DNA of 64,000 nt from Gammaproteobacteria bacterium. GTDB taxonomy: Bacteria; Pseudomonadota; Gammaproteobacteria; Steroidobacterales; Steroidobacteraceae. The stretch covers positions 3,789 to 67,788 of the forward strand of contig PLAH01000039.1 in assembly GCA_003134045.1 (NCBI GenBank), read 5' to 3'. Positions within the stretch are counted from its first letter, which is position 1. Each line of letters starts with the position of its first letter. A program made the position numbers and the translations under genes. Below, in pieces: positions 54,279-63,482 of this stretch. Under the pieces are notes generated by a model. That model saw only the letters and a list, made by a program, of their open reading frames with translations. It had not been told where the DNA came from and searched no databases.

Positions 54279-55660
54279 GCCACTAATCGGTAGCAGGGGG
54301 TGTACTCGGTGCCCGTCAGCTTCATGCGCTTCTGGCCCACGAATGAGCGCAGCAATCGGTCCAGAGGTTCCATGATGGAGGCCTCGCCGGTCAGTTCGAA
54401 TGGGCCGTATTTCTCGATGGCGTCGACGCCGGATTCCTTGATGTTGCCCGCCACGATGCCGGAGAATGCGCGACGCAGGTTGGCGGCGCGTTCGTGCACG
54501 GGTTGCGCGCGCGCGAGCCGCAGAGCGCGCATCGATGCATGCGTCACCTCGAACGGACGCTGGAATTCGAGCGGAATCGTCAGCAGCCAATTGAATCCAT
54601 AGGAATCGCTCTCGCGCCGGCGATAGTCGCGGACTTCCGCCAGTCCCTTGACCACGGCGCGAGCCACCTGCGCCGGGTCGTCGATCACGATCTGATACCT
54701 CGATTGCGCGCCCGGTCCCAGCGTCGCACCGATGAACTCATGTATCTGCTCGAAGTACTCGGCCGCGTCCGCGGGACCGGTGAACACCACCGGAAACGGC
54801 AGATCGGCGTTGGCGGGATCGAGCAGAATGCCCAGCAGGTACAAGATCTCCTCCGCGGTGCCCGGGCCGCCTGGAAAAACCACGAAACCATGGCCGAGGC
54901 GCACGAACGCCTCGAGGCGCTTCTCGATGTCCGGCATGATCACCAGCTGGCTGACGATGGGATTGGGCGACTCCGCCGCGATGATGCCGGGTTCGGTTAT
55001 CCCCAAATAGCGGCCGTTGGTGATGCGCTGCTTCGAATGTCCGATGGTCGCGCCTTTCATCGGTCCTTTCATGGCGCCCGGCCCGCAGCCCGTGCAGACG
55101 TCCAGGCCGCGCAGGCCGAGTTCGTAGCCGACCTTCTTGGTGTAGTCGTACTCGACCCGGCGGATCGAATGTCCGCCCCAGCAGACCACGAGATTGGGGC
55201 GCACCTGCAGCTCGAGTACGCGCGCGTTGCGCAGGATGTAGAACACGGCGTTCGTGATGCTGGGCGAGGAACTCAAGTCGAAGCGGCCGCTCTCCATGAT
55301 CTCGTTGGAGATGAAGACCACGTCCCGCAGCACCGCGAACAAATGGTCCTTGAGGCCCCGGATCATTTCGCCGTCGACGAATGCCGCCGCAGGCGCGTTC
55401 TTGATTTCCAGTGTGATGCCCCACGCTTCGCGAACGATCTTCAGATCGAAGTCCTTGTATTTCTCGAAGATCAGCCGCGCCTCGTCGATGTCGCTGCCGG
55501 AGTTCAACACCGCGAGCGCGCACTTACGGAACAGCGGGTACAAGCCCCCCTGGCCGGAGTCGAGCAATTTGGCGATTTCCTGCTGGGAAAGGTGCTCGAG
55601 GCTGCCCTTGGGCGCGACCCGCGCGTCGACCAGGTCGGACGATAGAATGGTGGTTTGCAC
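54275..55660 (-). CDS. ppnN: Pyrimidine/purine nucleotide 5'-monophosphate nucleosidase PpnN
   Basis: 461 residues (E. coli 454). N-terminal ppGpp-binding type domain (AKLLDSGQGGLYPLFRKCALAVLNSG), then a LOG Rossmann core with CTGCGPGAMKGPMKGA and the PGGPGTAEEI motif, and a DUF3412 C-terminal domain. It hydrolyses NMPs to base and ribose-5-phosphate and is (p)ppGpp-regulated in E. coli. The start is GTG 55660 (MQTTILSS) with AGG 7 nt upstream; the extension upstream overlaps the L,D-transpeptidase gene and is not conserved-looking. Confidence 0.92.
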   Translation of the reverse strand: MQTTILSSDLVDARVAPKGSLEHLSQQEIAKLLDSGQGGLYPLFRKCALAVLNSGSDIDEARLIFEKYKDFDLKIVREAWGITLEIKNAPAAAFVDGEMIRGLKDHLFAVLRDVVFISNEIMESGRFDLSSSPSITNAVFYILRNARVLELQVRPNLVVCWGGHSIRRVEYDYTKKVGYELGLRGLDVCTGCGPGAMKGPMKGATIGHSKQRITNGRYLGITEPGIIAAESPNPIVSQLVIMPDIEKRLEAFVRLGHGFVVFPGGPGTAEEILYLLGILLDPANADLPFPVVFTGPADAAEYFEQIHEFIGATLGPGAQSRYQIVIDDPAQVARAVVKGLAEVRDYRRRESDSYGFNWLLTIPLEFQRPFEVTHASMRALRLARAQPVHERAANLRRAFSGIVAGNIKESGVDAIEKYGPFELTGEASIMEPLDRLLRSFVGQKRMKLTGTEYTPCYRLVA

Positions 55661-55670
55661 TCGGTACCTA

Positions 55671-56198
55671 TTACGGATAAATATCGATCGGAATATTGTC
55701 TTGCGTGCGCAACCACACTTCGACCATATCGGAATTGGAAAGCGCGATGCAGCCGTCGGTCCAGTCGCTCGACGAGTAGTAGCTCGCCGGATGCTTCGGC
55801 GCATTGGGCAAGCCGTGGATCATGATCGCTCCGCCGGGTGCCCAGTGATTCTTCTTCGCCTTGAGCTCGTCGAGCTTGCTGGGATAGGACACCTGGATCG
55901 ACAGGAAATAGTCGCTGCGGGTGTTGCGGCGGGCCAGGAAATAGCGCCCCTCCGGCGTCCGGAAATCGCGTTCACGCTCCTTGGTGCCTACGGGGTTCAA
56001 ACCGAGCGCCACCTTGTATTCGCCCAGCAGACGGCTGCCGTTATACAAATAGAGCTTGCGCTGGGCCTTATGGACGATCACGTGATCGGCGGCGACGATA
56101 TCGGTGGCCGCCGCCGGGGGCACCCCGGCGATCCAGCCGGCCAAAACGACCCACACGAACCAAATTCCGACGGCGGAACGGCGATTTCGATTTACCAT
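55671..56198 (-). CDS. L,D-transpeptidase family protein (YkuD)
   Basis: 175 residues. Signal peptide (about 8-30), YkuD domain starting IVVHK-like HVIVHKAQRKLYLYNG, with IMIHGLPN and the catalytic cysteine in SDWTDGCIALSN (about 155). The usual Arg after GCI is Ala, as in some YkuD subgroups. Exports to the periplasm to form or cut 3-3/lipoprotein linkages. The ATG at 56198 is only 7 nt from a TATAAT box, so translation may be leaderless. Ends 10 nt before the ppnN GTG. Confidence 0.85.
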   Translation of the reverse strand: MVNRNRRSAVGIWFVWVVLAGWIAGVPPAAATDIVAADHVIVHKAQRKLYLYNGSRLLGEYKVALGLNPVGTKERERDFRTPEGRYFLARRNTRSDYFLSIQVSYPSKLDELKAKKNHWAPGGAIMIHGLPNAPKHPASYYSSSDWTDGCIALSNSDMVEVWLRTQDNIPIDIYP

Positions 56199-56205
56199 GG
56201 CAAAA

Positions 56206-56262
56206 ATTATAACGTGTCCGCGGCACGACATAATCGGTCCTGGCTCACGGAGTGCGTATAAT
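56206..56262. promoter_or_regulatory. Divergent pair of TATAAT boxes close to both start codons
   Basis: Minus-strand TATAAT at 56206-56211 lies 7 nt upstream of the L,D-transpeptidase ATG (56198). Plus-strand TATAAT at 56257-56262 lies 7 nt upstream of the lipoprotein ATG (56270). Transcription from each would begin at or next to the ATG, predicting leaderless mRNAs. No strong -35 hexamers are seen. Confidence 0.5.
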
Positions 56263-56269
56263 CCGGCCG

Positions 56270-56845
56270 ATGCATTCGACGTTGTTCAAGGTTGCCATGA
56301 TCACGGGCGTGCTGGCCGGCTGCGGCGGGCAGTCCGCCATCAAGCCGGCCGAAGTGCTGGATGAACGGACCGGCATCACCGTCGGGGCCCTGCAGGAACC
56401 CATCGAGTTCGTCATCAACGCCCAGAATGCGGCGCTGTCGAACGCCAAGCGCGCGACCTTCGCTTATCTGGGGCCCATCGAATGGGATCGCATGGGGGAC
56501 ATCAGCTACGCGCTCTGGGTTCACGTCGCGCCCGGTAACGATCGGCAGGTGGGCGACATCCGCGCGGCGGGAGCCGTGACGGTGAACCTCGACGACGGGC
56601 CGCTGGTGCTGTCGCCGATCGAGACTCCGGGCGTCGGCCAAGGGCCGTACAAGCCCGCGGTCTCCTGGGGCCAGACCTCGTATTTCGCGCTCACCGTCGA
56701 CATGCTCAAACACATGGCCGGCAGCCAGAAACTCATTTTGAATTTCCGGGCGGCCGACGGAACCACGCTCGACTTCGTTCCGAGCCAGGATACCCGAGCC
56801 ACGTTGACGCAGTTCACGCGCGCTCGGGGGCTCACAGACGACTGA
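56270..56845 (+). CDS. Hypothetical lipoprotein
   Basis: 191 residues. Signal peptide ending in lipobox LAGC (Cys about residue 18), then a mostly beta domain of unknown family. Ends with polar RGLTDD. No catalytic motif recognised. ATG 56270 follows a TATAAT by 7 nt; an in-frame ATG-like start at 56252 lies before that box and is rejected. Convergent with mltD (35 bp). Confidence 0.75.
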   Translation: MHSTLFKVAMITGVLAGCGGQSAIKPAEVLDERTGITVGALQEPIEFVINAQNAALSNAKRATFAYLGPIEWDRMGDISYALWVHVAPGNDRQVGDIRAAGAVTVNLDDGPLVLSPIETPGVGQGPYKPAVSWGQTSYFALTVDMLKHMAGSQKLILNFRAADGTTLDFVPSQDTRATLTQFTRARGLTDD

Positions 56846-56880
56846 GGCGCTGATGATCGGGGCTTGAGGCGATCGACGCG

Positions 56881-58917
56881 TCACTGACGATTGATGGCGA
56901 CGACCTGGGGCAAGGTGATCGGAGTGCCCGGCCGCATGTCGTTGAAGTTCACGTCGGGGTTGTACTGGGCCACCAACCACACCGGCATATCGGTTCTCTG
57001 CTGGGCGAGGGTCCACAACGAGTCGCCGCGCTTGACCGCATAGGTCTCGGTGCCCGCGATCCGATGCGCGGCGAAAAACGCTTCCTGCAGGTGATGGTGA
57101 TAGTCGCGGCGGGCGTCGACGAACTGCGCCGCGGTCACGCGCGAGAAGTCCAGCTTGATTTTCCTACCCTGCGTCACCATCGCGTTCTTGTGCAGTTTAT
57201 TAAGCGTGCGCAACTTTTGCGAATCGATTTGAGTCCAGTCGGCAAAATGTCCGAGCGTCTCGGCCGCCTGAACGACGGCGGTATTGTCGGCGGCCACCTC
57301 GTAATTCGTCGTGTCCGGACTGCCGGTGGGACTTCGGACGGGCAACAAAGCATCGCCGCTGGTTTGCCGAGCCGACACGGGCTCCGAGGGCGGCGGCGCT
57401 ACTTTCTCGGGGACCGCCGTGGGCGGCGGTACGTTATCCGACACCGGCGCGGGTAGCGCAGCCGCCTTCAGGTTGGTGTTGGCCGGCGTGCCCACGTCGC
57501 TCGCAACGACCGTGCCGCCCGCCGCTTCGGCGCGCGACGCGGGCATCGGGATGCGCACCACGGCGCCCCGGGTCGCCACGGTTGCGCTGCTCCAGCCGTT
57601 GGCGGCGAGCAGGCGCGAAACGCTGATACCGCTCGCGCCCGCAACGCCGGCCAAGGTCTCGCCGCGCCGCAGCTTGTGGGTGCCGTCGTTGCGCTGGGCC
57701 ACGTAGCGCTGCGTCAGCGGCAAGCGGTCCCAGCCCGCGGCGATCTCGCTCTGCGGCTGGGCGCCGGGAAGCCTCAAGCGATAGCCGCGCGGCACCAGAC
57801 GGCTGCTGCTCCAGATCGGGGGCCGCAGTGCCGGGTTGAGCACGCGCAGGGCGCCCATGTCGACTTTGAAGGCTTTGGCCAGAGCATCGACCGAAATGTA
57901 ATCCGGCAATTCGACCGGCGTGCTGTCGGTATCGGGCAGGCGAGTGATCGGGCCGAAGTATTTCTCGGCATTCCGGTCGACCTCGAGCGCGGCCAGGAAC
58001 GCGACATAAAAGTTGCGCGATGCGAAGCCGAAGGTTTTTCCCTGATAGCGTTTGACGATCACGGCGATGTCGCTCGTGCCCAGTTCGTCTTGCACCGTGC
58101 GCAAGCCGCCGGGCCCGTGGTTGTAGGCGGTCACCGCCAACGGCCAGGTACCCACCAACCGGTAGTTGTATAGCATCAGGTTCGCGGCGGCCTCGGTGGC
58201 GGTGTAAGGGTCGAGCCGCTCATCGACCAAACTATCCACGCGCATGTATCGTTTGGCCGTGGCCGGCATGAACTGCCACAGACCGGCCGCGCCGACCTTC
58301 GAATAGGCCGCCAGATTGAAAGACGACTCCACGTGCGGCAGCGCCGCGATCTCCGCCGGCACGCCATGTTGCGCCAGGGTGCGGGCGATCTGCTTCTCCC
58401 ACACCGCCGCGCGTATCAGGCCTTCGTGAAACCGGTCGGCCTGCCCCAACTGAAAACGAATGCGGTCGATGGCGTCGCGAAAGTCGCTCGGCGTGGGCTT
58501 GTCGCCGAAAGCATGCAGGATGCGCTCTTCGTGCGGCGTCAACTCGTCGGTCGAGCCCGATGCGAACTTGCGCAGCAGCGCGGCGTAGCGCGCCTTCGCT
58601 TCGTTGACGCGGCGTTCACGCTGCGACGGCGACATGGCGGGATCGAAACGCAGCACCTCATAGACCAGGCCAAGATTCCAATCATCGTGCAGCAGGCCCT
58701 GGTCGGTGGTGACTTCGGTATAGACGCGGATCCAGAACCGCACGTCGCGCTCGAGCGCCGGCGGGTGCGCGAACAGGTCCGCTGCATCGGCCGCGGCGGC
58801 GTGGGCGTTCATACCAGGCGCGAGCAGCAGAACTGCCGCCAAGAGCCTGGCAAAGCGCCAGAAACGTAAGCTTTTTCCGAACAAAATCAATGACCTCGAC
58901 GACGACCCGGCTCGCAT
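56881..58917 (-). CDS. mltD: Membrane-bound lytic murein transglycosylase with LysM repeats (MltD-like)
   Basis: 678 residues. Signal peptide (about 18-40), helical N region, SLT domain with catalytic Glu in LPHVESSFNLAAYSKVGAAG and QFMPATA, YNHGPGG. Two or three LysM modules follow (RRGETLAGVA near 460, a degenerate one near 590, RGDSLWTLAQQRTDMPVW near 640), separated by a Pro/Ala-rich linker. No lipobox is obvious, unlike E. coli MltD. ATG 58917 chosen; the frame is open to 59022 over mscS. Confidence 0.9.
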   Translation of the reverse strand: MRAGSSSRSLILFGKSLRFWRFARLLAAVLLLAPGMNAHAAAADAADLFAHPPALERDVRFWIRVYTEVTTDQGLLHDDWNLGLVYEVLRFDPAMSPSQRERRVNEAKARYAALLRKFASGSTDELTPHEERILHAFGDKPTPSDFRDAIDRIRFQLGQADRFHEGLIRAAVWEKQIARTLAQHGVPAEIAALPHVESSFNLAAYSKVGAAGLWQFMPATAKRYMRVDSLVDERLDPYTATEAAANLMLYNYRLVGTWPLAVTAYNHGPGGLRTVQDELGTSDIAVIVKRYQGKTFGFASRNFYVAFLAALEVDRNAEKYFGPITRLPDTDSTPVELPDYISVDALAKAFKVDMGALRVLNPALRPPIWSSSRLVPRGYRLRLPGAQPQSEIAAGWDRLPLTQRYVAQRNDGTHKLRRGETLAGVAGASGISVSRLLAANGWSSATVATRGAVVRIPMPASRAEAAGGTVVASDVGTPANTNLKAAALPAPVSDNVPPPTAVPEKVAPPPSEPVSARQTSGDALLPVRSPTGSPDTTNYEVAADNTAVVQAAETLGHFADWTQIDSQKLRTLNKLHKNAMVTQGRKIKLDFSRVTAAQFVDARRDYHHHLQEAFFAAHRIAGTETYAVKRGDSLWTLAQQRTDMPVWLVAQYNPDVNFNDMRPGTPITLPQVVAINRQ

Positions 58918-59018
58918 TATGTCAGGTCCGGAGCGCCGGTACTGTGACCTGGAGCCAGGACGCCGCGCGTACCCAGACGGCGCCGCGGCCCTTACGCTCG
59001 ACTCAATACCGCTTGGCG

Positions 59019-60527
59019 TCAATGCAACGAGAAAATCTGCCGGATTCTGCTCGCCAGGTGAGTAGCCAGCCCCTCGGCGGGTCGCTCGGTGTGATGCAGC
59101 TGATCGAGAACCGTGCGCCGCGCCAACTGGCGGCTCGCCAAAAGCTCGCTCAGTTCCTCCGCCATCGCGGGCCGCGCCTCGAGAAGCGGCAGCAGCGCAT
59201 CCTTGGATATCTCGTAGACGGTGGCTCTGGTCAATGCCGTAATTTCACCGATCATCGGCGCCCCCGCGAGAAGGCCGGACTCGCCGAAGTAGATCCCGGG
59301 CGTCAACCGCAGTCGTTCCAGCTTTTTGCCGTCCTCCTCTTCGGTGGCCACCAAGACGCCGTAACTGACGATGTTCAACGATTGCAGCACCGTACCCGCC
59401 CGCACGATCACCTCGCCCGGGGCGTATTCCTTGCGCGTCATCTTGGCGGCGAGCGCGGCCTTTTCCTCGAGTTTCAACGTCGAAAACAGCGATATTCCGG
59501 CGACCAGGCGCTCGGGCGTCGCCGCATCGCCGTCGTCCATCGCAACCACGCTCGCCAATGCGCCGAGGCGCGGCGCGAATTTGATCCCCGCCGCGATCGA
59601 CGCCTGGTAAATGCGATTGAACAGTTCGTTTTGCGCCGCATCGACGGCGCCGACATCGGCAACGAAGTAATAGAGTTCGAACTCGATCATATCCGCGCTG
59701 AGTTCTTTGATGGTGACGGAGGGTTCGGGGGCGCGCAGGACATGATCAGTCCCCAGCAGAACCTCTCTGAGCATGGTGCAGCCCGCCGCCGGCTGCATCG
59801 ATGCCTCCAGCCGTATGCGCATGCTGGCACCGTGAGTCTTCCGTGGTGAACTGCAATTGACCATTTTCGACTTGGCGACCACGCTGTTGGGAACGATGGC
59901 CACGTCCAGACTGGCGGTCAATATATGCGTCGCGCGCCATGTGGTCTCGATCACGGTGCCCTGCACCGTATCGTCCAAGATGATCCAATCGCCCACGTGA
60001 TACGGGCGTTCGAGATTGAGCACGATGCCCGAGAACACGTCGCCCAGGGAACTCTGCAGCACGAGCCCGATGATGATGGCCAAGGCGCCCGAGGTCGCAA
60101 GCAACCCCTTGACCGGGAGATCGAAGACGTAGGCCACGATGGCGACGGCGGCGGCGAGATAGATCAGACCGGCCAGGAGATCCTGGACCAATTTGGACTC
60201 GCTCGGCTTTCCGCCGAGCACGAGGAAGGCACGCAATGCCCCGACGGTGAGCGACGCGGCAGCGAGCCACCAGATAATTTCGAGCGAGCCCACGAACAAG
60301 CGCGTGAATTCGGAGCCGGTCGCGGCTCCCGTCCGATAGGGAACGACGTTCGCCGCCAGCATCACGATGGTGAAAATCGAGAAGACCAGAAATTGGATCA
60401 GAAAGTGGACGAGCGGGTTTCGGATGCGCCAACGCCGCGCGGCGAAGAGCGCCAGGAGGAGCAAGCACGCCGTTATGAAAGGCGAGTTCGTCGCGGCTGC
60501 GAGACCGGCCGAAAAATACGCTGTCAT
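59019..60527 (-). CDS. MscS-type mechanosensitive channel with C-terminal cyclic-nucleotide-binding domain
   Basis: 502 residues. Four or five TM helices (about 15-180), then the MscS core: GLLATSGALAIIIGLVLQSSLGDVFSG (pore helix), LERPYHVGDWIILDD and ETTWRATHILT. A cNMP-binding domain (about 345-480) has the phosphate-binding cassette-like FGESGLLAGAPMIGEITALT. Membrane channel that could be gated by tension and by cAMP/cGMP or another nucleotide; the Arg normally following the cassette (RSA) is not evident. Ends 102 bp before mltD on the same strand. Confidence 0.9.
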   Translation of the reverse strand: MTAYFSAGLAAATNSPFITACLLLLALFAARRWRIRNPLVHFLIQFLVFSIFTIVMLAANVVPYRTGAATGSEFTRLFVGSLEIIWWLAAASLTVGALRAFLVLGGKPSESKLVQDLLAGLIYLAAAVAIVAYVFDLPVKGLLATSGALAIIIGLVLQSSLGDVFSGIVLNLERPYHVGDWIILDDTVQGTVIETTWRATHILTASLDVAIVPNSVVAKSKMVNCSSPRKTHGASMRIRLEASMQPAAGCTMLREVLLGTDHVLRAPEPSVTIKELSADMIEFELYYFVADVGAVDAAQNELFNRIYQASIAAGIKFAPRLGALASVVAMDDGDAATPERLVAGISLFSTLKLEEKAALAAKMTRKEYAPGEVIVRAGTVLQSLNIVSYGVLVATEEEDGKKLERLRLTPGIYFGESGLLAGAPMIGEITALTRATVYEISKDALLPLLEARPAMAEELSELLASRQLARRTVLDQLHHTERPAEGLATHLASRIRQIFSLH

Positions 60528-60648
60528 GACACAAGAAATCCTGGTTTGGCCGGCAGCCTACCGGCGTGGGCATCCGCCAATGACAGGCCCGAGGCTACCC
60601 CACGGTTTGCGCGGCGCCGCCGGAACGCGCAGCCCTGACGGCCTCGAC

Positions 60649-61473
60649 CTAGGACTTGATGAACGCCAGCAGATCCGCGTTGATCGTGTCCGCTTCCGTG
60701 GTGGGCATGCCATGGGGGAAGCCCTTGTAGGTTTTCAAGGTGCCGTTCTTGAGCAGCTTGGCGCTCAGCGGCCCGGCGTCCGCATAGGGCACGATCTGGT
60801 CGTCGTCACCATGCATCACCAGCGTCGGCACCGAGATTTTCTTCAGGTCGGGCACGAAGTCGGTCTGGGAGAACGCCACGATGCCATCGTAATGGGCCTT
60901 GATGCCGCCCATCATGCCCTGGCGCCACCAATTTTGAATGACGCCTTGGGACGGCTTCGCGCCCGCTCGGTTGTAGCCGTAGAAGGGGCCCGTCGGCAGA
61001 TCGAGGTAGAATTGCGCCCGGTTGGCGGCGAGCTGCGCCTGGAGTCCGTCGAACACCTCTTTCGGCAGACCGCCCGGATTGGCGGGCGTTTTGACCATGA
61101 TCGGCGGCACCGCACTGATGAGGACTGCCTTCGCCACGCGGCTTTCGCCATGGCGCGCCAGATAACGCACGACCTCACCGCCGCCGGTCGAGTGGCCGAT
61201 GTGCACGGCATTCTTCAGATCGAGGTGTGCGGTCACGGCCGCGAGATCGTCGGCGTAGTGATCCATATCGTGACCGTCGTCGGTTTGCGTCGAGCGCCCG
61301 TGCCCGCGCCTGTCATGGGCGACGACCCGAAAACCGTGATTCAGGAAGAACATCATCTGCGCGTCCCAATCGTCCCCGGACAAGGGCCAGCCGTGGGAAA
61401 ATACGATGGGTTGGCCGCTCCCCCAGTCCTTGTAGAATATGCTGACTCCGTCCTTCGTCGTGATCGTGCTCAT
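60649..61473 (-). CDS. Alpha/beta hydrolase, non-haem chloroperoxidase type
   Basis: 274 residues. [13 protein letters not shown] oxyanion region, nucleophile elbow GHSTGGGE (Ser about residue 100), acid in [10 protein letters not shown] and His in FPHGMP. Belongs to the cofactor-free haloperoxidase/esterase group. Cytoplasmic. ATG 61473 has GGAGAG about 7 nt upstream; the longer frame to 61587 lacks similarity. Substrate unknown. Confidence 0.9.
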   Translation of the reverse strand: MSTITTKDGVSIFYKDWGSGQPIVFSHGWPLSGDDWDAQMMFFLNHGFRVVAHDRRGHGRSTQTDDGHDMDHYADDLAAVTAHLDLKNAVHIGHSTGGGEVVRYLARHGESRVAKAVLISAVPPIMVKTPANPGGLPKEVFDGLQAQLAANRAQFYLDLPTGPFYGYNRAGAKPSQGVIQNWWRQGMMGGIKAHYDGIVAFSQTDFVPDLKKISVPTLVMHGDDDQIVPYADAGPLSAKLLKNGTLKTYKGFPHGMPTTEADTINADLLAFIKS

Positions 61474-61488
61474 TGTCGTCTCTCCAGT

Positions 61489-61529
61489 TTGATGCGAACG
61501 GCTTGCGCGCGTCGTTGATGCGAGCGGCT
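61489..61529. repeat. 15-bp direct repeat upstream of the hydrolase gene
   Basis: TTGATGCGAACGGCT (61489-61503) and TTGATGCGAGCGGCT (61515-61529) differ at one position and are spaced with a 26-bp period, in the 121-bp gap between poxB and the hydrolase ATG. Could be a regulator binding site or incidental. Confidence 0.5.
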
Positions 61530-61594
61530 GACGCTCGCCGTTGGGTGATTCTGCTCTGGCTGCCGCACGGTGCTCGGCATCGGACACGTGGCGC

Positions 61595-63316
61595 TCATCG
61601 CTCGAGGCTCACCTTGGCCAGATCGATCAGTTGGCCGACGCGCCCGTCCAGCACGGCCTTCATCGTGAACATGCCGAAATGCCACGCTTCATCGAGCGTC
61701 GTGGTCGGCGGCAGGATCAATTCTTGCCGGGCGCTGACCACGTCGAGCAGCGCCGGACCGTCATGACTCAACGCCTCGTTGATCGCAGCCTCCAACTCCT
61801 GTGGACGCTCGACGCGGATGCCCTTGATGCCCATCGCGGCGGCCATGGCGGCGAAATTCGGATTCTTGAGGTCGCAGCCCGTGTCGAGGAAGCCGCTGGC
61901 CTTCATCTCCAGTTCGACGAAGCCGAGCGTGCCATTGTTGAGCACGACGATTTTCACGGGCAGCCCCATTTGGATCAGCGTCACGAATTCCCCCATCATC
62001 ATGGTGAAGCCTCCGTCGCCGGAAAACGAGATCACCTGGCGGTGCGGAAACGCCGACTGCGCGCCGATGGCGTGCAGCATGGCGTTGGCCATCGAGCCAT
62101 GATTGAATGACCCCACCAACCGGCGCCTGCCGTTGAGTTTCAGATAGCGAGCTGTCCACGCGATGGGCGTCCCGACATCGCAGGTGAAGATGGCGTCGTC
62201 CGCCGCGAGTTCGCTCACCAGGCGGGTCACCTGTTGCGGATGAATCTGCGTGCTCTGCGGGCTGAATTCCGCCAGCTTGTCGAGGTCGCCTCTCGCCTTG
62301 GCGTAATCCGCGAGCGCATCCTGCAGATGGGCATCGTCGGCGCTCTGTTCGACGGCGGGCAGCAGCAAGTCGAGCGTCGCCGCGATATCGCCCAGGACGC
62401 CCAGCTCCAATGGGCAGCGATTGCCCAGGGCCTCGGGTCTGAGATCGATCTGGGCGATGCGAGACCCTTCGGGAAAGAACTGCCGGTAGGGAAAGTCGGC
62501 GCCCAGGATGAGCAGGGTATCGCAACGCTTCATCGCCTTGTAACCCGACGCAAATCCGATCAGCCCCGTCATACCGACATCGTAGGGATTATCGTGTTCG
62601 ATGTACTCCTTGCCGCGCAGCGTGTGAACGATGGGCGCATTGAGCTTCTTGGCGAGCGCAATGACCTGGGCGTGGGCACCCGCGCAGCCGGCACCGCAAA
62701 AGAGCGTGACCCGGGTGCCCGCGTTCAGGAAGGACGCCAAGGCGGCGATGTCATCGTCATTGGGACGAATCACCGGCTTGGCGGGATAGAACCACGTCGG
62801 CAGCTTGGCGGTTGCCGGCTTGAGGGCGACATCTCCGGGTATCACGACGACCGCGACACCGCGCTTCGCAACCGCAACGCGCATCGCGCGCGCCAGAATC
62901 TGCGGCAGCTGCCCCGGGTTCGATACCAGTTCGACGTAGTGGCTGCAGTCCTTGAACAGATTCTCGGGATGCGTCGCTTGGAAGTAGTCGATACCGATCT
63001 CGGTGCTCGGAATGTGTGCGGCGATGGCCAACACCGGAACGCCGCTGCGGTGGCAGTCGAACAGGCCGTTGATGAGGTGCAGATTGCCCGGGCCGCAGCT
63101 TCCGGCGCATACCGCCAACTCGCCCGTGAGGTGGGCTTCGGCTCCCGCGGCGAATGCGGCGCCCTCCTCGTGGCGCATGTGGACCCATTCGATGTCCTCG
63201 AGCCGGCGCAACGAGTCCGTGAAACCGTTCAGCGAATCGCCAACGACGCCGTAGACTCGTTTCACGCCCGCTTGCAGCAGCGTTTCGGCCAAAAAGTCCG
63301 CGGTCGTTCGGCTCAT
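61595..63316 (-). CDS. poxB: Pyruvate dehydrogenase (quinone)/pyruvate oxidase, ThDP-dependent
   Basis: 573 residues (E. coli PoxB 572). N-terminal PYR domain with catalytic Glu in [16 protein letters not shown], central FAD/Rossmann-like domain, and ThDP motif [11 protein letters not shown]...LNNGTLGF. C-terminal tail [15 protein letters not shown] corresponds to the membrane/lipid-binding end of PoxB. Converts pyruvate to acetate with electrons to quinone. The following hydrolase is 121 bp downstream. Confidence 0.92.
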   Translation of the reverse strand: MSRTTADFLAETLLQAGVKRVYGVVGDSLNGFTDSLRRLEDIEWVHMRHEEGAAFAAGAEAHLTGELAVCAGSCGPGNLHLINGLFDCHRSGVPVLAIAAHIPSTEIGIDYFQATHPENLFKDCSHYVELVSNPGQLPQILARAMRVAVAKRGVAVVVIPGDVALKPATAKLPTWFYPAKPVIRPNDDDIAALASFLNAGTRVTLFCGAGCAGAHAQVIALAKKLNAPIVHTLRGKEYIEHDNPYDVGMTGLIGFASGYKAMKRCDTLLILGADFPYRQFFPEGSRIAQIDLRPEALGNRCPLELGVLGDIAATLDLLLPAVEQSADDAHLQDALADYAKARGDLDKLAEFSPQSTQIHPQQVTRLVSELAADDAIFTCDVGTPIAWTARYLKLNGRRRLVGSFNHGSMANAMLHAIGAQSAFPHRQVISFSGDGGFTMMMGEFVTLIQMGLPVKIVVLNNGTLGFVELEMKASGFLDTGCDLKNPNFAAMAAAMGIKGIRVERPQELEAAINEALSHDGPALLDVVSARQELILPPTTTLDEAWHFGMFTMKAVLDGRVGQLIDLAKVSLER

Positions 63317-63482
63317 AGGTGGGTTCCCGAGTAAAAGCTGAGCGGCTCGCTGGCGGACCATGTGCCCATCAAAATGACCTAGCGCAGCGACACTGGTGTG
63401 ACATTGAGTTTAAGGAACCTGTGGTGTCGCGTCGACCCCCCATTTCGGGGTATGCCGCAGGGACCAAGGCTTACACGGTGCC

